Shown here: piece after piece, positions 9,501 through 24,500 of the stretch
Position numbering within the stretch: the first letter of the stretch is position 1
Layout: each line of letters opens with the position of its first letter
Assembly: GCF_020740795.1 (NCBI RefSeq)
Contig: NC_067286.1
Location: 15,566,350 to 15,630,349, forward strand
DNA: 64,000 bases
From: Apus apus
Lineage: Eukaryota; Chordata; Aves; Apodiformes; Apodidae
Reading direction: 5' to 3'
Position numbers and translations under genes: made by a program
The notes under the pieces: generated by a model
Told to the model about the DNA's origin: nothing
Seen by the model: only the letters and a program-made list of their open reading frames with translations
The model's database searches: none

Positions 9501-12500
9501 ACATCCCCGCACCCTTCCCCCCGTCTTCTGTCTCTTGTCCAACTCCTGAGGAAATGTTGAACAGCAGATGCATGTGGTGTACTTCAGGAAGCCTCCATTA
9601 CTTATACAAAACAGCCTAGAGAAGGCATTTCAGTTCATTATCATAAATAATTAAAACTAAACTGAGCTTGTCAGAATAAATGAGCACGGCGCATTATGTA
9701 ACACTGTACCTTTGGGATTTCTAATCCTGTTCTGCTGCTTCCTTGCTAATAAATTCACCAAATTTAGTAATGTGGAATAGGTCTTCTGGCCATAAGTGCA
9801 CATTAGCGAGCATAATTAGGGAGAGTAATGATTTTGTTATTGCACATATTCTTGGTGGAGACATCCCTGCAGCTGTTTAATACTGAAACAAAAGCGGTGA
9901 AGCTCCCTAAGCCGTGGGGCTGGAGCGGCTCTCGGCTCATTCACAAGCCCTGCTGGTCAAATGAACGGATTTCTCTGGGGCATGGAAAGGAAATTCCCCC
10001 TTTCTTGCAAGACTCCTGCCCTCACCCACATCTCAAGGTGTGCTATTGTGGCTAGAAAACATCTCTGTCACTGGTTTAGCCAGAAGTTTTTTTTCTCTGG
10101 AGTTCTGTCTCCCAAGATCTGGTCCCTGCCTCTTGGCTACAGAAGATGGAGAAGCCCAGAGACATTGCTCACTAATGACTTGGAAATCCTGAGGTTTACT
10201 CCTAGTTTCCCTCTAGACTCACAAATGGCCAGGTTTTTCTCCTCTGAGGGGCTCTTTGCCTACATTTTGGTTAAGATCTAGGTACTTATGATTAAGGAAC
10301 CAGAGAACAAAGACAGAGGAACAGGTCTTTGGCACATAAACATTCAGACAGAGGGAGAATAACTCCTTGCTAGGGCAAATGTCATTGCAGGACAAGATTG
10401 CAGAGCTCATAGGAAAAATCAGGTTTAACCCTCTCCTGCCTCATACAAATTTCCTAATGGGCTGAAGGAAGTAGGCAGAAAAGAGCTGAGCCATCCCTGT
10501 GCCTCTTGTAAAACCAGTGGAAATGGCTTCTTGCTCCCCTGGGACTTGAAAAGAACCAAGCCAGACAGAGCCCAGTTTCTGGTACTCCTCAGCTGCTGGG
10601 TAGGTTGCAGTCTTCTTGACCTGAGCAGATCTGAAAGCTGTTCTCAGGCTAGAGATGCAGAACCAGGAGTTTCAGCAGACAGGCTCGAAAAGCAAGCGCC
10701 TGGGAAAGGCAGGCAGTGAGGCAGGACGAGGCACAGCTGTGCCTTCAGACAAAGGGAAAAACTTCCCCATTGCAACCGCCAAGCCCTCCTACACTCTGCC
10801 CACTCACTTCCAGCTTGCATCTGCAGATCAGACACCAGCTCTCCCCTCCTCTCCCTTTTCCAGGTGTTAATGCTCAGCTCCCAGCATACCCCTTCCCTTA
10901 TCCAGCTGCCGATTGCTGGGAACATCCTGCAACCTCTTCCCAATTGAACTGCTCTCTGTCTGTCTGCTGTTGCCGGTGCCTGCCTTCCAAAAACACTTCA
11001 GCCCACCTCTCAGCAATATAAAGATGGGTTTCAGAGTGTCTTTTACTAGCAGCTATCTTTTCTGCTCATTTGAATCCTTTGGGAAGGGGATCTGCTTCGT
11101 TTGCAGGCCAGATGCAGCAAGGGCAGAGTGGGTGGTGGGATGCTCCCCCACTGGCAGCTGTGCAGGATTAAAAACTTCATGCACTAATCTCTGTATTTGG
11201 GGCCTGCTGCTGTGACGGACTTATCTCCACCAAGATGGAAGGCCACCCCAGAAACGGATGTTTTCTCAGCAGCCACTCAAACAGAGTGCTTTTTCAACAA
11301 GGCGTTCCTGGTGACGATTGCAGCTGCATTTGCCTATGAATAGTTCTCGTGGGAAGTCATTGCTGACCCTTGTCCCCAGGCCTGTGCTGTCAGGATGTCC
11401 ACAGCCCTCCGGGCTTGGTGTAATTTCCAATTCTAAAATAATTTCCCTTCCTGCCTCCCTTCCCCCTAGCATAGCTGGTGGCACTAGCCACTGCAGGCTG
11501 TGCTGCCCTGTTTGTCCCTCTGCTGCTATTGAGGCTTTATCTCCTAGCTCCAGCTCCCTCCAGCCTTCCCTTTCAGTGACACCTCTATGCACAAAAGCCA
11601 TTTACTCTATGTTGCCCCACTGCTTGATTCCCATGGGGCTGGGCTTTGGCACAGGGAGCCAGTCCCAGTGGCACCCTGCCCTGCGCCTGGTTGTAGGTGC
11701 TTCAAATGGTTCAGGTCCACCTTGGTCCCACCCAATTTCTCCCACCCATGACCAAAAAAATAGGTAAGCCCTTCAAAGCCCTTACTGGGCCATGCTCAGG
11801 AGCACGAAGCCCTGTGCAGATGTCCCATACTAAGGTGGCACATCAGTGTCAGCCAAAAACATGGGACACCAGCTGGAAGGATCCTTCCTGAGCATCTGAC
11901 CACCCAGAAGCACCTCCATAAGCCATGAAGTCCCAGAGAGGGGGAGGACCATGCTCCATATGCAGAACTAACCGTTCCTTTATATTCATCTTCTCTTTCT
12001 AGTCTCGTTTCGGACAAGTAATTTAGCCTCAGATTGGCAGGTATCTCATCTCATCTCATCTGTGTAACTGGGAACCACGAGTCTCAATTCCCTTCAGGAT
12101 TTGACCCTGACATCCCTATGGCTGTGGCACAGTTGTGGGAACAGCACCTGTGTTGGCAGGAGCACCACTGCCTCGGCAGCAAGGCTCAAGGCCAAATCCT
12201 GCAGGGAACGTCAAAAGGTTGACGCAGCTTGACAGTCCTTTGGGCCCATGTGCTGATGGGGACGGGTGTGCTCCCGTCTTCCATTCCCATTGCTTGGCCA
12301 GAGTTACTGGTTCCCTGGGCATGGCTTATCTGAGCAAACATGGTCACTGACAGAGCTGCCTACGTCAGTCCAGTTTTCCAATTACCGTTTGGGATTGGCA
12401 TCAACTGTCATCCGTGCAGGCACAACCAGCAACAGGTAACATCAGTCATCCCAAAACAAAAGAACAGAATTATTGCCTTGCTACCTCCTTCCGCAAATAC

Positions 12501-15500
12501 TCTCACCTTGGGGAAATGAGGCAAAAATAAAGCCCCAGCAGAAGAGCACACAACCTCTGCTGTCTTCCAGCAGCGTACAACCACAATGACTTCCCCCCCC
12601 CCATAATCTTAATTTACTTTCTGGGTAGTTCAGGAAATGCAGTCACTGACAAGACCAAGGGCAGGATTTCTATGCAAATCCAGTGACTCAGGAGGGACTT
12701 AACAAGTTTCTGTGTGAGATTTTTTTTTTTTTTTAAATCCCTGTAACTATTACTCACAGGGCTCTTTATCGATATTTGGTGCAGTGCTTACACTGAGCAC
12801 GGCTCTCTTTGCTCAGAGGCCCAAGAGAGCTGGTTTGCCCCCTCAGAACCACCCAGCAAAGCCAGTGGTAGCATTTCAAGGGCAGAGCTTGCAGCCAGGT
12901 CAAGGCACCATGGATGGTTTGACAGCCAGTCTTACCATGCCAAGGCCCACACCAGCAAAGACGAAGACACTGAGCCTGAGCAGGGTCCTCTCCGTGCAGT
13001 GGTTGGTGAGTTTTCCAACAACCAGACCCTGCACAACCTGGGAAAGAAGCAGACAAGCATAGTTAAGTCTGATGCACAACAACTTGAACAAGCTCAAAGA
13101 AGAATTACTGTAACGTTCAAACAAATGAAAGACAGAAAATGGGTTATTCCCTTGATTTTTTTTTTTTTTTTTTGAGAAAAAGGGACCTCACTGGTGCGGT
13201 AAATGGTTGGAAGACATGATCCATCATTTTGAGCATTTTGCATCTTTGGGACAAGATACGTCCTATCAGCTGAAAGTCTGTACTCAGGGTTTGTGCCTGA
13301 ATTTGCCATTACTGCCTGCTCACCAGTGGGGACTGAAACTTTCTAAAGACCCTTGTAGATACAAATTAATTTTTCTAATTCATGTAATTTTGGTGAAATA
13401 CAATTACTACTAAGGTCTTCATTCCTGGCAAGTCCTCCAAAAAAACCCCAGTAAATTCATATGTAGAAAAGGAAAATGCCTCTTTTCCTGTACCTTCTCT
13501 TGCTATTATTTTAAACTATAAATATACAAATTGGGTGGTTAATCTTTTTTAGTCAGGAAACAAGTATGACAGAGATGCTAATACCCAGCCCTAGCACTAT
13601 GCAGAGTTGAGGGATGGGGAACTGGTTTTGCAGATTTTAAATAAAAAAGGGGAGAGGTGGGGAGGGAAGGAGGAACCATAAAATTTAAATCCTAGGAAGT
13701 ATTTGTCTTTTCCAGCACTTTTCAGAGCAAAAATTACCTCTTCCATTTCTCTGTTTGGCATCTCCCATAGTTCAAGTGACACTGGCCCAAGTAGACACAA
13801 GAGGGCAGAGGCTGGAAGACACTGCTGTGTAAACAAACCCCAACTGACAGTGTTTCAGGGGAGGGACTGATAAGGATCTACCTCGAGTTTTCGCTGCCTT
13901 GAAAGGGTTTGTTTGATCCAAGCAAAAACCCCTCCAACTTGAAAGAAGAGCTCTAGTTCAAAATGCTTTTTTTGGCACGATGGCTTCGTTTCAATGGCAG
14001 CCAATGCTAGAGAAAACCTTGGTGCTCTGCTTGGATCTGGAACAATGCTACAGCAAGTTTAACCTTGCTGTGTTACTCCTAAAGATGAAATCCAAGCTCA
14101 ACTGAAAGGAAATGAGTGTACACTGAATAAGAAAGTTATTAAAAAGAAAAGAAGCATTGATCTATGGCAAGGAGTCCAGAAAAAGCAATTGAGTGATTAA
14201 AATAAAAATAAAAAGCAAAAAGTAAATAGCAATAGAGTGACAAAATAAAGTTGACATTATAAAGAATAGCTACATATTTCATAGATTTCCAACAAGCTCC
14301 AACTTAATAGAAAACATAAAAATTTTATTTTTCTCTTTGCTTCAGAGCACAAGCAATCTTTGACATAAGGGCACTTCTCACCAAGCAGACATTTTGGTTC
14401 CCACTAAATGCTTTTCCTTCCTCCTTTTTGTCCCCAACCTCACCCTCAGGCAGGTCTTGAGAGCTTTGCTCACATGTGAACAGCTGCCATGTGATGGTGG
14501 CACGGGCCAGTGTGGCTCTCCTGGGTTGTGTAACCTGTTGAGTGGCCTCAGGGACACTGGTGGACCTGCTGTGGTGTGATGCTTGGGCAATGCATGGGGT
14601 GACCTGAGTCATCCTGCCTGAAAGGCCTTCTGTGGACACAGGAGGAGGCTGATATGAGCCTCAGCAGCTCACTACTTGGGGGGTGGGTGGAGGAGCCACT
14701 GAGTAATGCTTCATTAAGCTGAGCACCTCTAAAAGGAAGAATTTTCATTAGCCTTTTCTAGCTTTCCAGTCCCTCCTGCTGGCTCTCCCCAGCAGGGGCT
14801 GTGCTGAGTCACAGGACAGGGCCTGAGAGCTGTCAGGGCATGGCTTGACTCAGTGATGGCATCACCCGAACCCCGTTTGGGCTCTGCTGAGCCACCAAAG
14901 GAAAGGAAACGCTTCTCAATCCGCCCAGACTTGAATGGTATATTTAATCGGGATACACTGTGCAGGTGCAGCCCAGTCCCTGCCCTTCCTTGAGTCATTG
15001 GGGTATATCATCAGCAACGTCCCAAACCAGCCCAGTCTGGTTGTCACAGCAGTGGTGCACCCAAAACGGTGCTGGCCCTATGTGCGAACACCTAAGCGTG
15101 GGGAGCAAGCACAGCTGCAGCAGAGCCAGACTCTGAGCAGGCAAGACCTGGGGACAGGCAGAACAGAGGCCACCAGGGCTGTCCCCAGAGTGAGTGGGGT
15201 AGGGGGACAGTCCTTATGCCAAGGCTGGCATCCTGAATGGGCTTTCCCATTGCTCGGGCTGCAGCAATACAAAGGCAAGGTAAAATGCCAATGCTGAACC
15301 AACTAGCTGGGCAACAGGACTTTTTCCAAGGGCAAGTGTTAGCCCAAGTCACCTGCTGTCCCTCTGGGCTGAGTGGCCATCCTTGGGTTATACAGACTGC
15401 ATCCTCCTCACCGGTTCTCTGGGCTGCTGGACTCCCTCTCCAGTATGGTCATTGCCAGTCCAGCCATGAGCCCTGGGCAGGCAAAGCCCACCATCTTGAT

Positions 15501-18500
15501 TTTGGACACTATAAAACACCAGAAACTTGATTTATGCACTGGATAATGTTTCCAGTTGCTAGAAGCTCAAGCCTCACTTCCAGTCTGAATTTAGACCTGA
15601 AAACCCATTACTTCCAGCCTGCAATTTTCCCTGGGCACACAGTGCCCTGGTTTGCATGAGCAGCAGCTGCCTGCACAGGGAAGGAGGAAGCTAAATATGG
15701 TTCTTGTGCACTCTCCCATGTAAGGCTTAGGATGTCTGCTGCCATTGCAAAGGGATTGCAGGGGCATCCTGGATGACCTGACTGTCACCACTCCCATGCG
15801 TAAGCCCTGGTGGCACTGAAGAGGCAACAACAGGATTTGTCCCCGTTTTTATGCTGTGGCATTCTGGGCTTCTCCCTTGCACACAACCTCCACTTGAGCA
15901 TGACATCGATGGACCTTTCTCTCCTGCATTTCATTTTGCCTGGATGGTGCTTGCCTTTGTAAGCTCAATTCCTTTGAAGTCAGGGAAGAGCCAGTGTACC
16001 TGGCTGAAATGCCTTCTGTCATCAATAAACAAAAGAGAGAGGAAATTGTTTGCAAGTGAAATAACAGGCACTGCCTGTGGCTGTGTACACATGTCAGGAA
16101 AAACCAACTAATCTCTTTTTTTTCTTTCCCCCTCTCCTTCTTTAAAGGCAAATGAGTCTCCCAATAAATGCATAAGAACAGCCAAATCTCTCCCTGTCGT
16201 TATGCTGGGTTCACCAAACTGGGGGGTTGTTACACTAGTTCAGCTGATCATGTAGAAAAATACTCTCTACCTCTATCACTGTATTTGATTTCTGTAAAGG
16301 CAGCAGAAAAAGGCTCAGAGGAGCCAATTGTCCATTTTACTGTTAACCTCATTTAAACATTTCAGAAATCTCTTGCAGGATGGAGCAGATTTTTTCTGTT
16401 TGAAGGTTCAAGGTGCTAAATTTTGGAAGACTTTTGAATGTTGAAGAAGGAGCCTTGCTGCACGGAGATGCTGTTGAGCAGGCCTGACAGCCACAGGGAG
16501 CTAACTTCATCAGGGAAGGTTAGGGGAGCTATGGAGATACTCAGCTGGCCCACTGCACTCAGTAGACACAAGACTGTTTCTACAGAATCTTCCCCAGCAC
16601 CAATCAAAAGCCTGGCAGAGCCCAGCAACAAAATAATTTCCCTTTCACCCAACAGCCTAGAAATGAAAAGACGTGAGAAGGTTGGAGAGGCAGGCACAGC
16701 AAGCCAGATAAGCTGGTACAGCCTAGCAGAGAAGATGCAGGGCCCCATCCCTAGCACAAATAGCATGATTCAGATCAGAGGCAGCCTCCCACGCGCTGGA
16801 CCCATATCTCTTGCCTTTGAAATGGTGCCTGGCTGGCAGTTCCCAGGGCAGCACCGTGCCAGCTGGGGTGGGACGTGCGGGTGGGCACTGGTGGGGCAGA
16901 CCACAGGGGGCAACAAATATCACAGGGCCTTTCTTCCCAGGCTGAAGGTAGCACAAAAGCTTGGGTAGGGGATAAGGGAGCTGTTTCACTGACTCAGAGA
17001 TGCCACAAAGTGCTTGAGAAGTAGTTCAGGTCTTTCAGAGGAGCAGGAGAGTGGTGAGACTGAAAGGGGAGCTGATGGTGAGGACTGAAGTGCTGAAGGC
17101 AGCATTTTGTCGAACAGGGGGAAAAGGACTGTGTGTTTTGCAAACTCCAGGCTAATCACTTTCTTTCCCACTCCAACCTGCCCCCCTGCACAGACTGAAG
17201 TCCTTCAAAGCCAGGAAACTGAGAACTTTCTGTTTGTTGTTGCAAGGTCCTTTTCACTGAGTGGGTTTTCCCCCTAGGCATACCTGGCTGTAATTAAATC
17301 CCTGGCTCTTTAATCATCTCTTTTGCTGTGCAGGAGAAAAAAAAAAAAAAAGCAAGAGGGACAGACTGGTGATAAGATGATACGCAATGTAAATCTCTCC
17401 TCCAGGAATCTCTCTCATCTTTTCAGGATCACTCAGTACCAACTTGTCCCTCCAGAAGCTGCACAGCTAGAGGTGGAGTTTGTATAACAATACAAATTTA
17501 AACGCAGAACAGATGTCTTATGTTTTCTTGATCCTCAGGGTAATAAATATCTACCCCTTTGTCCCACCCAGAGTTTTTGTTTGGTGCATTTTGCTTTGGT
17601 TTTTTTTTTCAGAAAAAGTTCTTAAAGAAAAACTTACCCCAGACTCTCCCGCACTTTGAAAACTAAGCATCAGATGTAACTTGAGATACCAACCAGGGAC
17701 TCAAGCTATTTTTCTTACCTAATCCCAGTCCAGATCTCTGCCTGTGGAAGTTCTCCATGCTATTGCACTTGCAACTCCAAAAAATGACAGAGCCTAGTTA
17801 CCCATTAGGCAAATTAAATTATTTTAAATTATTGTGAAATTAATTATTATCTGAAGGGAGATTGAATGGCATCTCACTCCCAGGCATTCACTCTGAGTGA
17901 ATTTTCATTCACACAGCTTCTGACATGAGAGGATTCTGGAAGCTCAGCCCTGGAGGACAGAGGGATTGTGTTCCTGAGGGGCTCTTACACCTCTTGCCTG
18001 GAGACCCACCACCAATCAGATAAAGATGATTCAGACATAGCTGCCTGGCACAGAGGTACTTCTCCTGCTGTCTGCCTTCCCCTCCTCATTTCCTTATCTC
18101 CCACCTGACTGCTCCTCAACTTATGCTGGCACAATCACAGTTAATCAGAGAGCCCCACACTGTTAGGGTGCTTCAAGTATCACTGCAGAGCCCTGAATTG
18201 CTTGAATTACCCCAATTGCTATTTTCCCCATCAGTCTGCTCCAGCCTTGTTCATATTGCATGTTCTAAGCAATGACTTTGTTTCCCCATCAGTCAGCTCT
18301 TTTCTATGACCCCACCTTCCCACACACCCTACTCTGACCTCATCTGGCTCTGTCCCAACCCAGGACTGAGCCCCTTTCCCACTCTCACTGTGCTTAAGCC
18401 TGCCCCACACTTTCCAGTATCCTCTGCTATTAGATGGTGCTCTTTGCCTGGCCACAACCAGTAAATTGACACGAGCTCCTAGGCCAGTGCTTCACCCAGA

Positions 18501-21500
18501 GAGCTGGGAAGCCCCCATTCCCTCGGACAGTTACTCCCACAGGAATTTTTACCACAATATATCAGCAGACATACTTGCACTGTTCAGGTCTTCGTAAGAC
18601 AGTCTGAGAGCAGCAGCAAGGCAACCTAGAGCCCTCCATGCAAGGGTACAAGTACCAGCACAGGGATGTACCACCAGTGCTGGGGTGCTGACGATGCTGT
18701 GGGCAGCCAACTTGGCCAAGGGAAGCAGGTGCTAAGGAAGCCCATGCCATGAGATGTGGTCCTTGGTGCTATTTTCATGGCATTGCAAGGACAAAACCCA
18801 CCACCAAGCAGCAGCTGAGCCACTTCACTGCTGGCAAGTGCTATGAACTGCTCCCATGTGGACAGAGCTGATTGTCAGCAAGAGACCCACCAAGGCGGGT
18901 TCTCTGGGGAGCAGCCAGGAAAAGGCAATAGGCTCACAGGCTTCAAAACCTAGCCCTAAATCTGCCTTCAAAACCTTCAGGGATCCTCTCAGGCTCAGCA
19001 CGGGGCACCCCTCCAAGTGTTGGGGCCCTATGAGCATGATGAGGTGATGCTTAGGAGCTCTGGATGGGATCCCTCATGAGGGCTGCCTGGATTACCAGGG
19101 AGGCTAATGAACAACCTCCATCTGCAAAGGTGGCAAATGCCTCATCTCCCTCAGGACCAGTGGTTCTATACTCTTCTCCCTACACAAAGAGCTGTTTGGG
19201 ATGTCAAACAAAGTACTTGAGTTACCTACTTAAAATTAGGTGGACTGATTCAAAGCCATTCAAAAATCTCCTCTCTAGGTGCTCTGCAGCTGATTTGAAC
19301 AGGAGGAATAGTGAGAAAAAGAGATGTTCACAGTGAATTGGCTGCTTCTCATCACAGCACGTTGAATGAGGCTGAGAAGCTGAAAAATTAGGTTAAGCAA
19401 TTGAAGCATAATACCCTTGGGGTGGGAGAAGAAAGCAAGAAGAAACCATCATTTTTGAGGCATCCTGGGATTGAGGGTCAGGCTGGGAAAGGAACCTGAA
19501 ACACCACCTTCCATGCAAGGGGAAAACGTTCATTTTGAGAAGATTTCATTAAAAATAAAAACTACAATAAACAAAGAAACAATATAATTAAAATATGCCC
19601 AGAACTGGCAGATTGGGCAATGTTTTTGTTGGTGTATGACTTCCAGGGAACAGCTGAGTAAAGGGCTCAGCTAAGCCTTGCTCACTGTGCTGTTGCCTAT
19701 GCAGCTCTGAAGCCACTCCAACATGTGCTGGGAGCAAGTGAGACCCTGAGACACAGGACTGGACATTTCAGCTGGCCATGCTGTGCAGCTGCCCAGGAAC
19801 TGTGTTCAGTGCCTACAGGGAGGTTTAAAGTAAACAGGACATGGTTCAATTCTTATTTTCATCTTCATTTCTGTGATGTTCACTCCTATCTATTAAAGTC
19901 CTTAAACATGACCCATTTTTCAGGTCCAGGGGAGAGATGCAAACAGGGGGGACATGTTTCCTCAAACAGGAGAGCTCAGAGCAAGTCCAGGAGAATGGGA
20001 AAACTCTCACAATGTTTAAAGGAAAAGCAAACTAAGGAATGAAAAAACAAAGCTGAGGATCTGGCTGATGAAATTAATTGAAAAGGACATTATATTCCTT
20101 ATGAATAAAGGTATAATTTATTCAGTGAATTGGGGAAGCCAGTCAGCAGATATTAATCACCATCCAGACTGGTGGAATTTGCTTGCACCTTAATCTGCAT
20201 TTATATCTTCAGTAGTATCAATTCACTGTAGAGCAGAAACAAATGCATCTGAAATGCCATCTCAGGCAAGATGAAGACACACAAACAGGTCTGGGTCTCA
20301 GCAGGACAGTGTTGGCACATGCTGCATTCCCTGCTTACATCTCCCACTGGAGGAACCCCAACAGAAAGCAGCCATAAAACATTAACCCAGTAACTGTCTG
20401 CAAAAGATAACTTTTGGTGGTTCTAGCCAGAGCCCTGATCAGAAAGTAGAGACAAAAACTCTAATGTTTTGCAAGAATTCAAAAGCCAGATGGTAATTTT
20501 GACCAGTTGAGGATCTGGTCCTGAATAAACGAAACCAGAGCCTGGAACTTCCAGTGTTACAGTGAAAACAAGTGCAAAGCAGAAAGCAGTGCTTTCCAGG
20601 CTCCTGGGTGAGATGGCTTTGCTGCCACCAGGAATCAGGTGTCCTGGGCTTTGAAAAGAAGAAAAAGGAAAAAGGAAAGGAAAGAAAGGAAAGGAAAGGA
20701 AAGGAAAGGAAAGGAAAGGAAAGGAAAGGAAAGGAAAGGAAAGGAAAGAAGGCATTTTTCCATTTTCCTCGTTGGCATTTTGACAGCAAACCCCAATGCA
20801 CTAACATGAAGAGAAGTTTGCACCCTATGACCACTTCTCTCCTTTATTTCTGATGTCCAGAGTCATGTGCTGTAGAATGTGCATAGCAACAGAGATAGAA
20901 ACTGCACAGATAGATGAAAGAAAACTGCCTGGCTGACAAAAGCTAGTTTCTATGCCAAATGTCCTGAGGCAAAGGCTCCCCAGCAAAGGAGATGCTGCAC
21001 CTGAGCCTGTAGGCCACTGCTGGGTTAAAATATGGTAATAGATATGGTTGGACTCTGTGGGATGAAACCCTGTGACTATGAGAACTGTCAGGGCCTTTGT
21101 TAGCACTGACATCTGATTACTCATTAGGAAGAAGAGTGAATCCTATAATTTCCATATCTTCCAGGGTTGTATCTATATGTAGGGTGCACCATCACGGCAG
21201 TGCAGGTAATTTATCTGCAGTAGTTACAGTAGTTTCAACCAAACTAACCCAGAAAACAATAGCAGTGAAGACAGACAGATATTCCAGAAATAACAGCAGT
21301 ATCTTGAAAAGAAAAACCCCAGATCTAACAGCAGCATCCAAGCTCCATCTAACAACATGAAGCCATTCCTCATGCAGCTGTGCAAGTGCTCTTGCTGCCA
21401 ACGTTACCTGGCTTGAAACAAGCACATCATAGTCATGCTGCAACCCCAAAATTTATTTCAGTGTAAATGTATATAACAGGGATTTAACTGATACATCTAA

Positions 21501-24500
21501 TTTAAGAGCACAGTTGCTGGGGAGCCCCTCTAAATTCAAAGGGGAAAAGTGACTCAGCCCCTCCAAAGCCTGAATGATTCCTGCAAATCCCGGTTTGGGA
21601 GGCAGCACACAAAGACTACTGTAGGGAAAGCCTGTGTTAGCAGTGGAGTTTGGATCAGAAGCATGCTTTGGAAAGCATGTCATGCTGCTTCCATGCTGTG
21701 GAGAAAAGCTGGTTTTCCTTCAGATGAAACTGGATGGGAAGGTGCATCCACCTGGCAGCATATGTTGAGCTCATGGGACTGAGTGGCAGCCAGTCCAAAG
21801 CCACCCTCCCAGAACGGACATGGCTAAGGCTCCTCACCTCCAGCCAGTTCCCTCTGCAGACTCCACTTGCTGATGTACATCCATGCTCAACAGCTGCCCA
21901 ACTAAGGCGCCTAGATTTGGTGAGACCAGCGCAGAGCCCAAGTGACTGATAATATACCAAATCCAAATCACAAGGGAAGGAACTAAAGCTGCCATTTTCC
22001 AGATGAGAAGCTCCTCCAGATTCCACAGGAACTCTGTGGCAATGCCCAGGAAATGAAGGGGGATTTAATAACAGGACCACACTACTTGAGGTTATTGCTT
22101 AACTTGTATTCCTACCTTCAGGCTTGCTTATAACCATCTGTTGTTCTTTCTGCAAAATTATTAGCCTAGTTCTCCAAAAGCAAAATTCTGCTACAATAAA
22201 GCATCTTACTCTTTTTGCCCCACTACTGCCTAATTCAGCTGATTTTTCCCTTTTAGCTATTTTGCAAGTCTCCTGATCATGTACCATTGCCCATCTTTAA
22301 CTTTTATTTCTTTGACAGTACAAGCCTGCTGTGCTTGTTTCTACTCAAGTGGAAGATAAGTCCTTTCTTGACACTGAAAGCATCTGTGAAAATGCCAGTA
22401 GGACCATTACTTACATACATTTACAGGTTGCTACTAAGTAAATGTAAATCAGCCAGGTTGCAGCAGTGAAAACTTTGGTCAAGGTGATCAGCTTCCATAT
22501 AAGTTTTGTTACAAAAATTAGGGCAACATGTCAGTCCAAAGAAATTTTACCTCCTTTCAGCAGCTTAAAGAGGCAGGAGGACAAGAGTAAGACAGCTTTC
22601 AAAATATTCCTTGCTCTGATTTCTTCCCATTCTAAGAAACAAAACAAATTTGGAGTAATCTCTATTTTTTGAAGCCTACTGACACAAGGAAGAGCTAGGA
22701 TTTACCCATCAATATTATTCCTGGATTTGGGAGTGCATGTGTGATAAAGGTAGCAAATTAGATAAGCGATGTGGCAAGAGAGGAACTTCCACTTCAATTA
22801 CCATTTGAAGGACACCAAAATATGACATCAGGTATCCAGACTCCACCGCTTCCAAGCCAAAGAATTCCATAGAGATGATAGAAAACATAATCAGGAACAA
22901 ACCTAGAGGGAGGGTTAATGAAAAGCATACATCAATATACTTGTACTGCACATAGATGCCCAGACCCTGCTCGCAATCACCCCCAATATGAGTCAGTAGC
23001 TCTCCCTGGGGTTACCTGGACTGGATGTAAACATGAGCAGAATCCCATTCAAAGTCAGTGCAGTAATTTAATCTTTAACTGTTGACTTTTTTATCCCACT
23101 TACTTTCATCTTTAAAATAATATTACTATGTAGGCTGTAGATCCAGCTGTTTATTATAAACTGGTAAATATTTGTATCACTGAAGCCAGACTAACCATTA
23201 AGGCAACGAGAAAACATTTGTTCAGACAAGACTGAAACCATAAAAATAATCTGATTGGATTCCTCAGCCTTTTTGCCTGACTTTAGATTTTCACCATGGG
23301 GGATGCTGTCTGGGAAACAACCTGGTGACATCAGCCTGAATACAGTGGTTCCACTGCACAGCTCAGCAGTGACACTGGTGGCACCTGGGATCTCACTCTC
23401 CCAGCTCTCTAGCGGAGTCGACACAAGCATCCGGAAGGGACAGACAGAAACAGCACAGGGCTGGGGCTGCTTTTCAATTAAGGCAATTTCTGGAAAGCAT
23501 AATAGAAAATGCCCACTCACTTATTCTCACATGAAAATACAATAGTGTGCATTTCCCCCAGTGCCAAACATACACAAATACAGACATGCATACACATGCT
23601 CCCATCATACACAAAGAGTCATAACATTAAAAATATTATGACAAAACATTGCTCTCAAAGAGCTGGTATGGAGTAGGAGGCTGCTGCCTCCCCTAATGTC
23701 TTGTGCACCTCAGATGGACCAAGACAGAAGGGAACTGGGTCTCTCTGTGCATTAACATCGCCACAACGTGCCTGTTGGAGAGCACTGCTGGAAAGAGAAG
23801 AGAGCAAATAACCTTTAGGGGTCCTGCCCTTTGTCATAGGATCCTCTGAGGTACAAAGACCGGATAAATAGGGAGCTACAGTCTTCTCTTTCCTGAAGAA
23901 AACAGCCCAGGAGGCAGCTTGTGAGGACTGAGAAGACAGCTTGTGGCCTGGCAAAATGAGTCACTAGCCCCACAGCATGGGAAGGATTTGGTGGCATTTC
24001 CTGGAATCATGAGGAGAGTGATCCCAAAGCGCTAACTCAAATGCTGTGGAGGACTCACGCCCTTCACAAACCAATGCAACTCCACCACATCCAGCAGCCA
24101 ACGACACTGCTACCAGTGGAGCACTTGCAGCAATGAGGACCTCCTTCCACCCTCCTCAACCCTTTGCCTTGAGGAACCACCAGCCTTCCACCCCAAGTAC
24201 TGCCACAAAGCCTTCCCAAAGCCTGGCAAAGATACCTCTTGCCCCTTTTAATGGGGTTAGCTGCACCCCAGCTGGCCCCATGGTGTTGGGGGAGAGTGAT
24301 GGGGGGCAGGAAGGATAATCCATTCTTCTAGTATCTGGATATTTGGAGGACTTGCTGGGGAGCTGGGGCTCTTGAAGATTTACGGCTTCACCACACCCCT
24401 CTGTGGAGTGCTACCCGTTGTTATCCAGTAACTTTGAAATTGCTGTTAGCTGAAGCCAGCTTAAGGTAAAATGCAAATAACAGTATTTACTCACAACATC

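Noticed and set aside
20423..20853. Open frames across the GGAAA array
   Set aside because: Simple-repeat translation, as with the CTTTC array.
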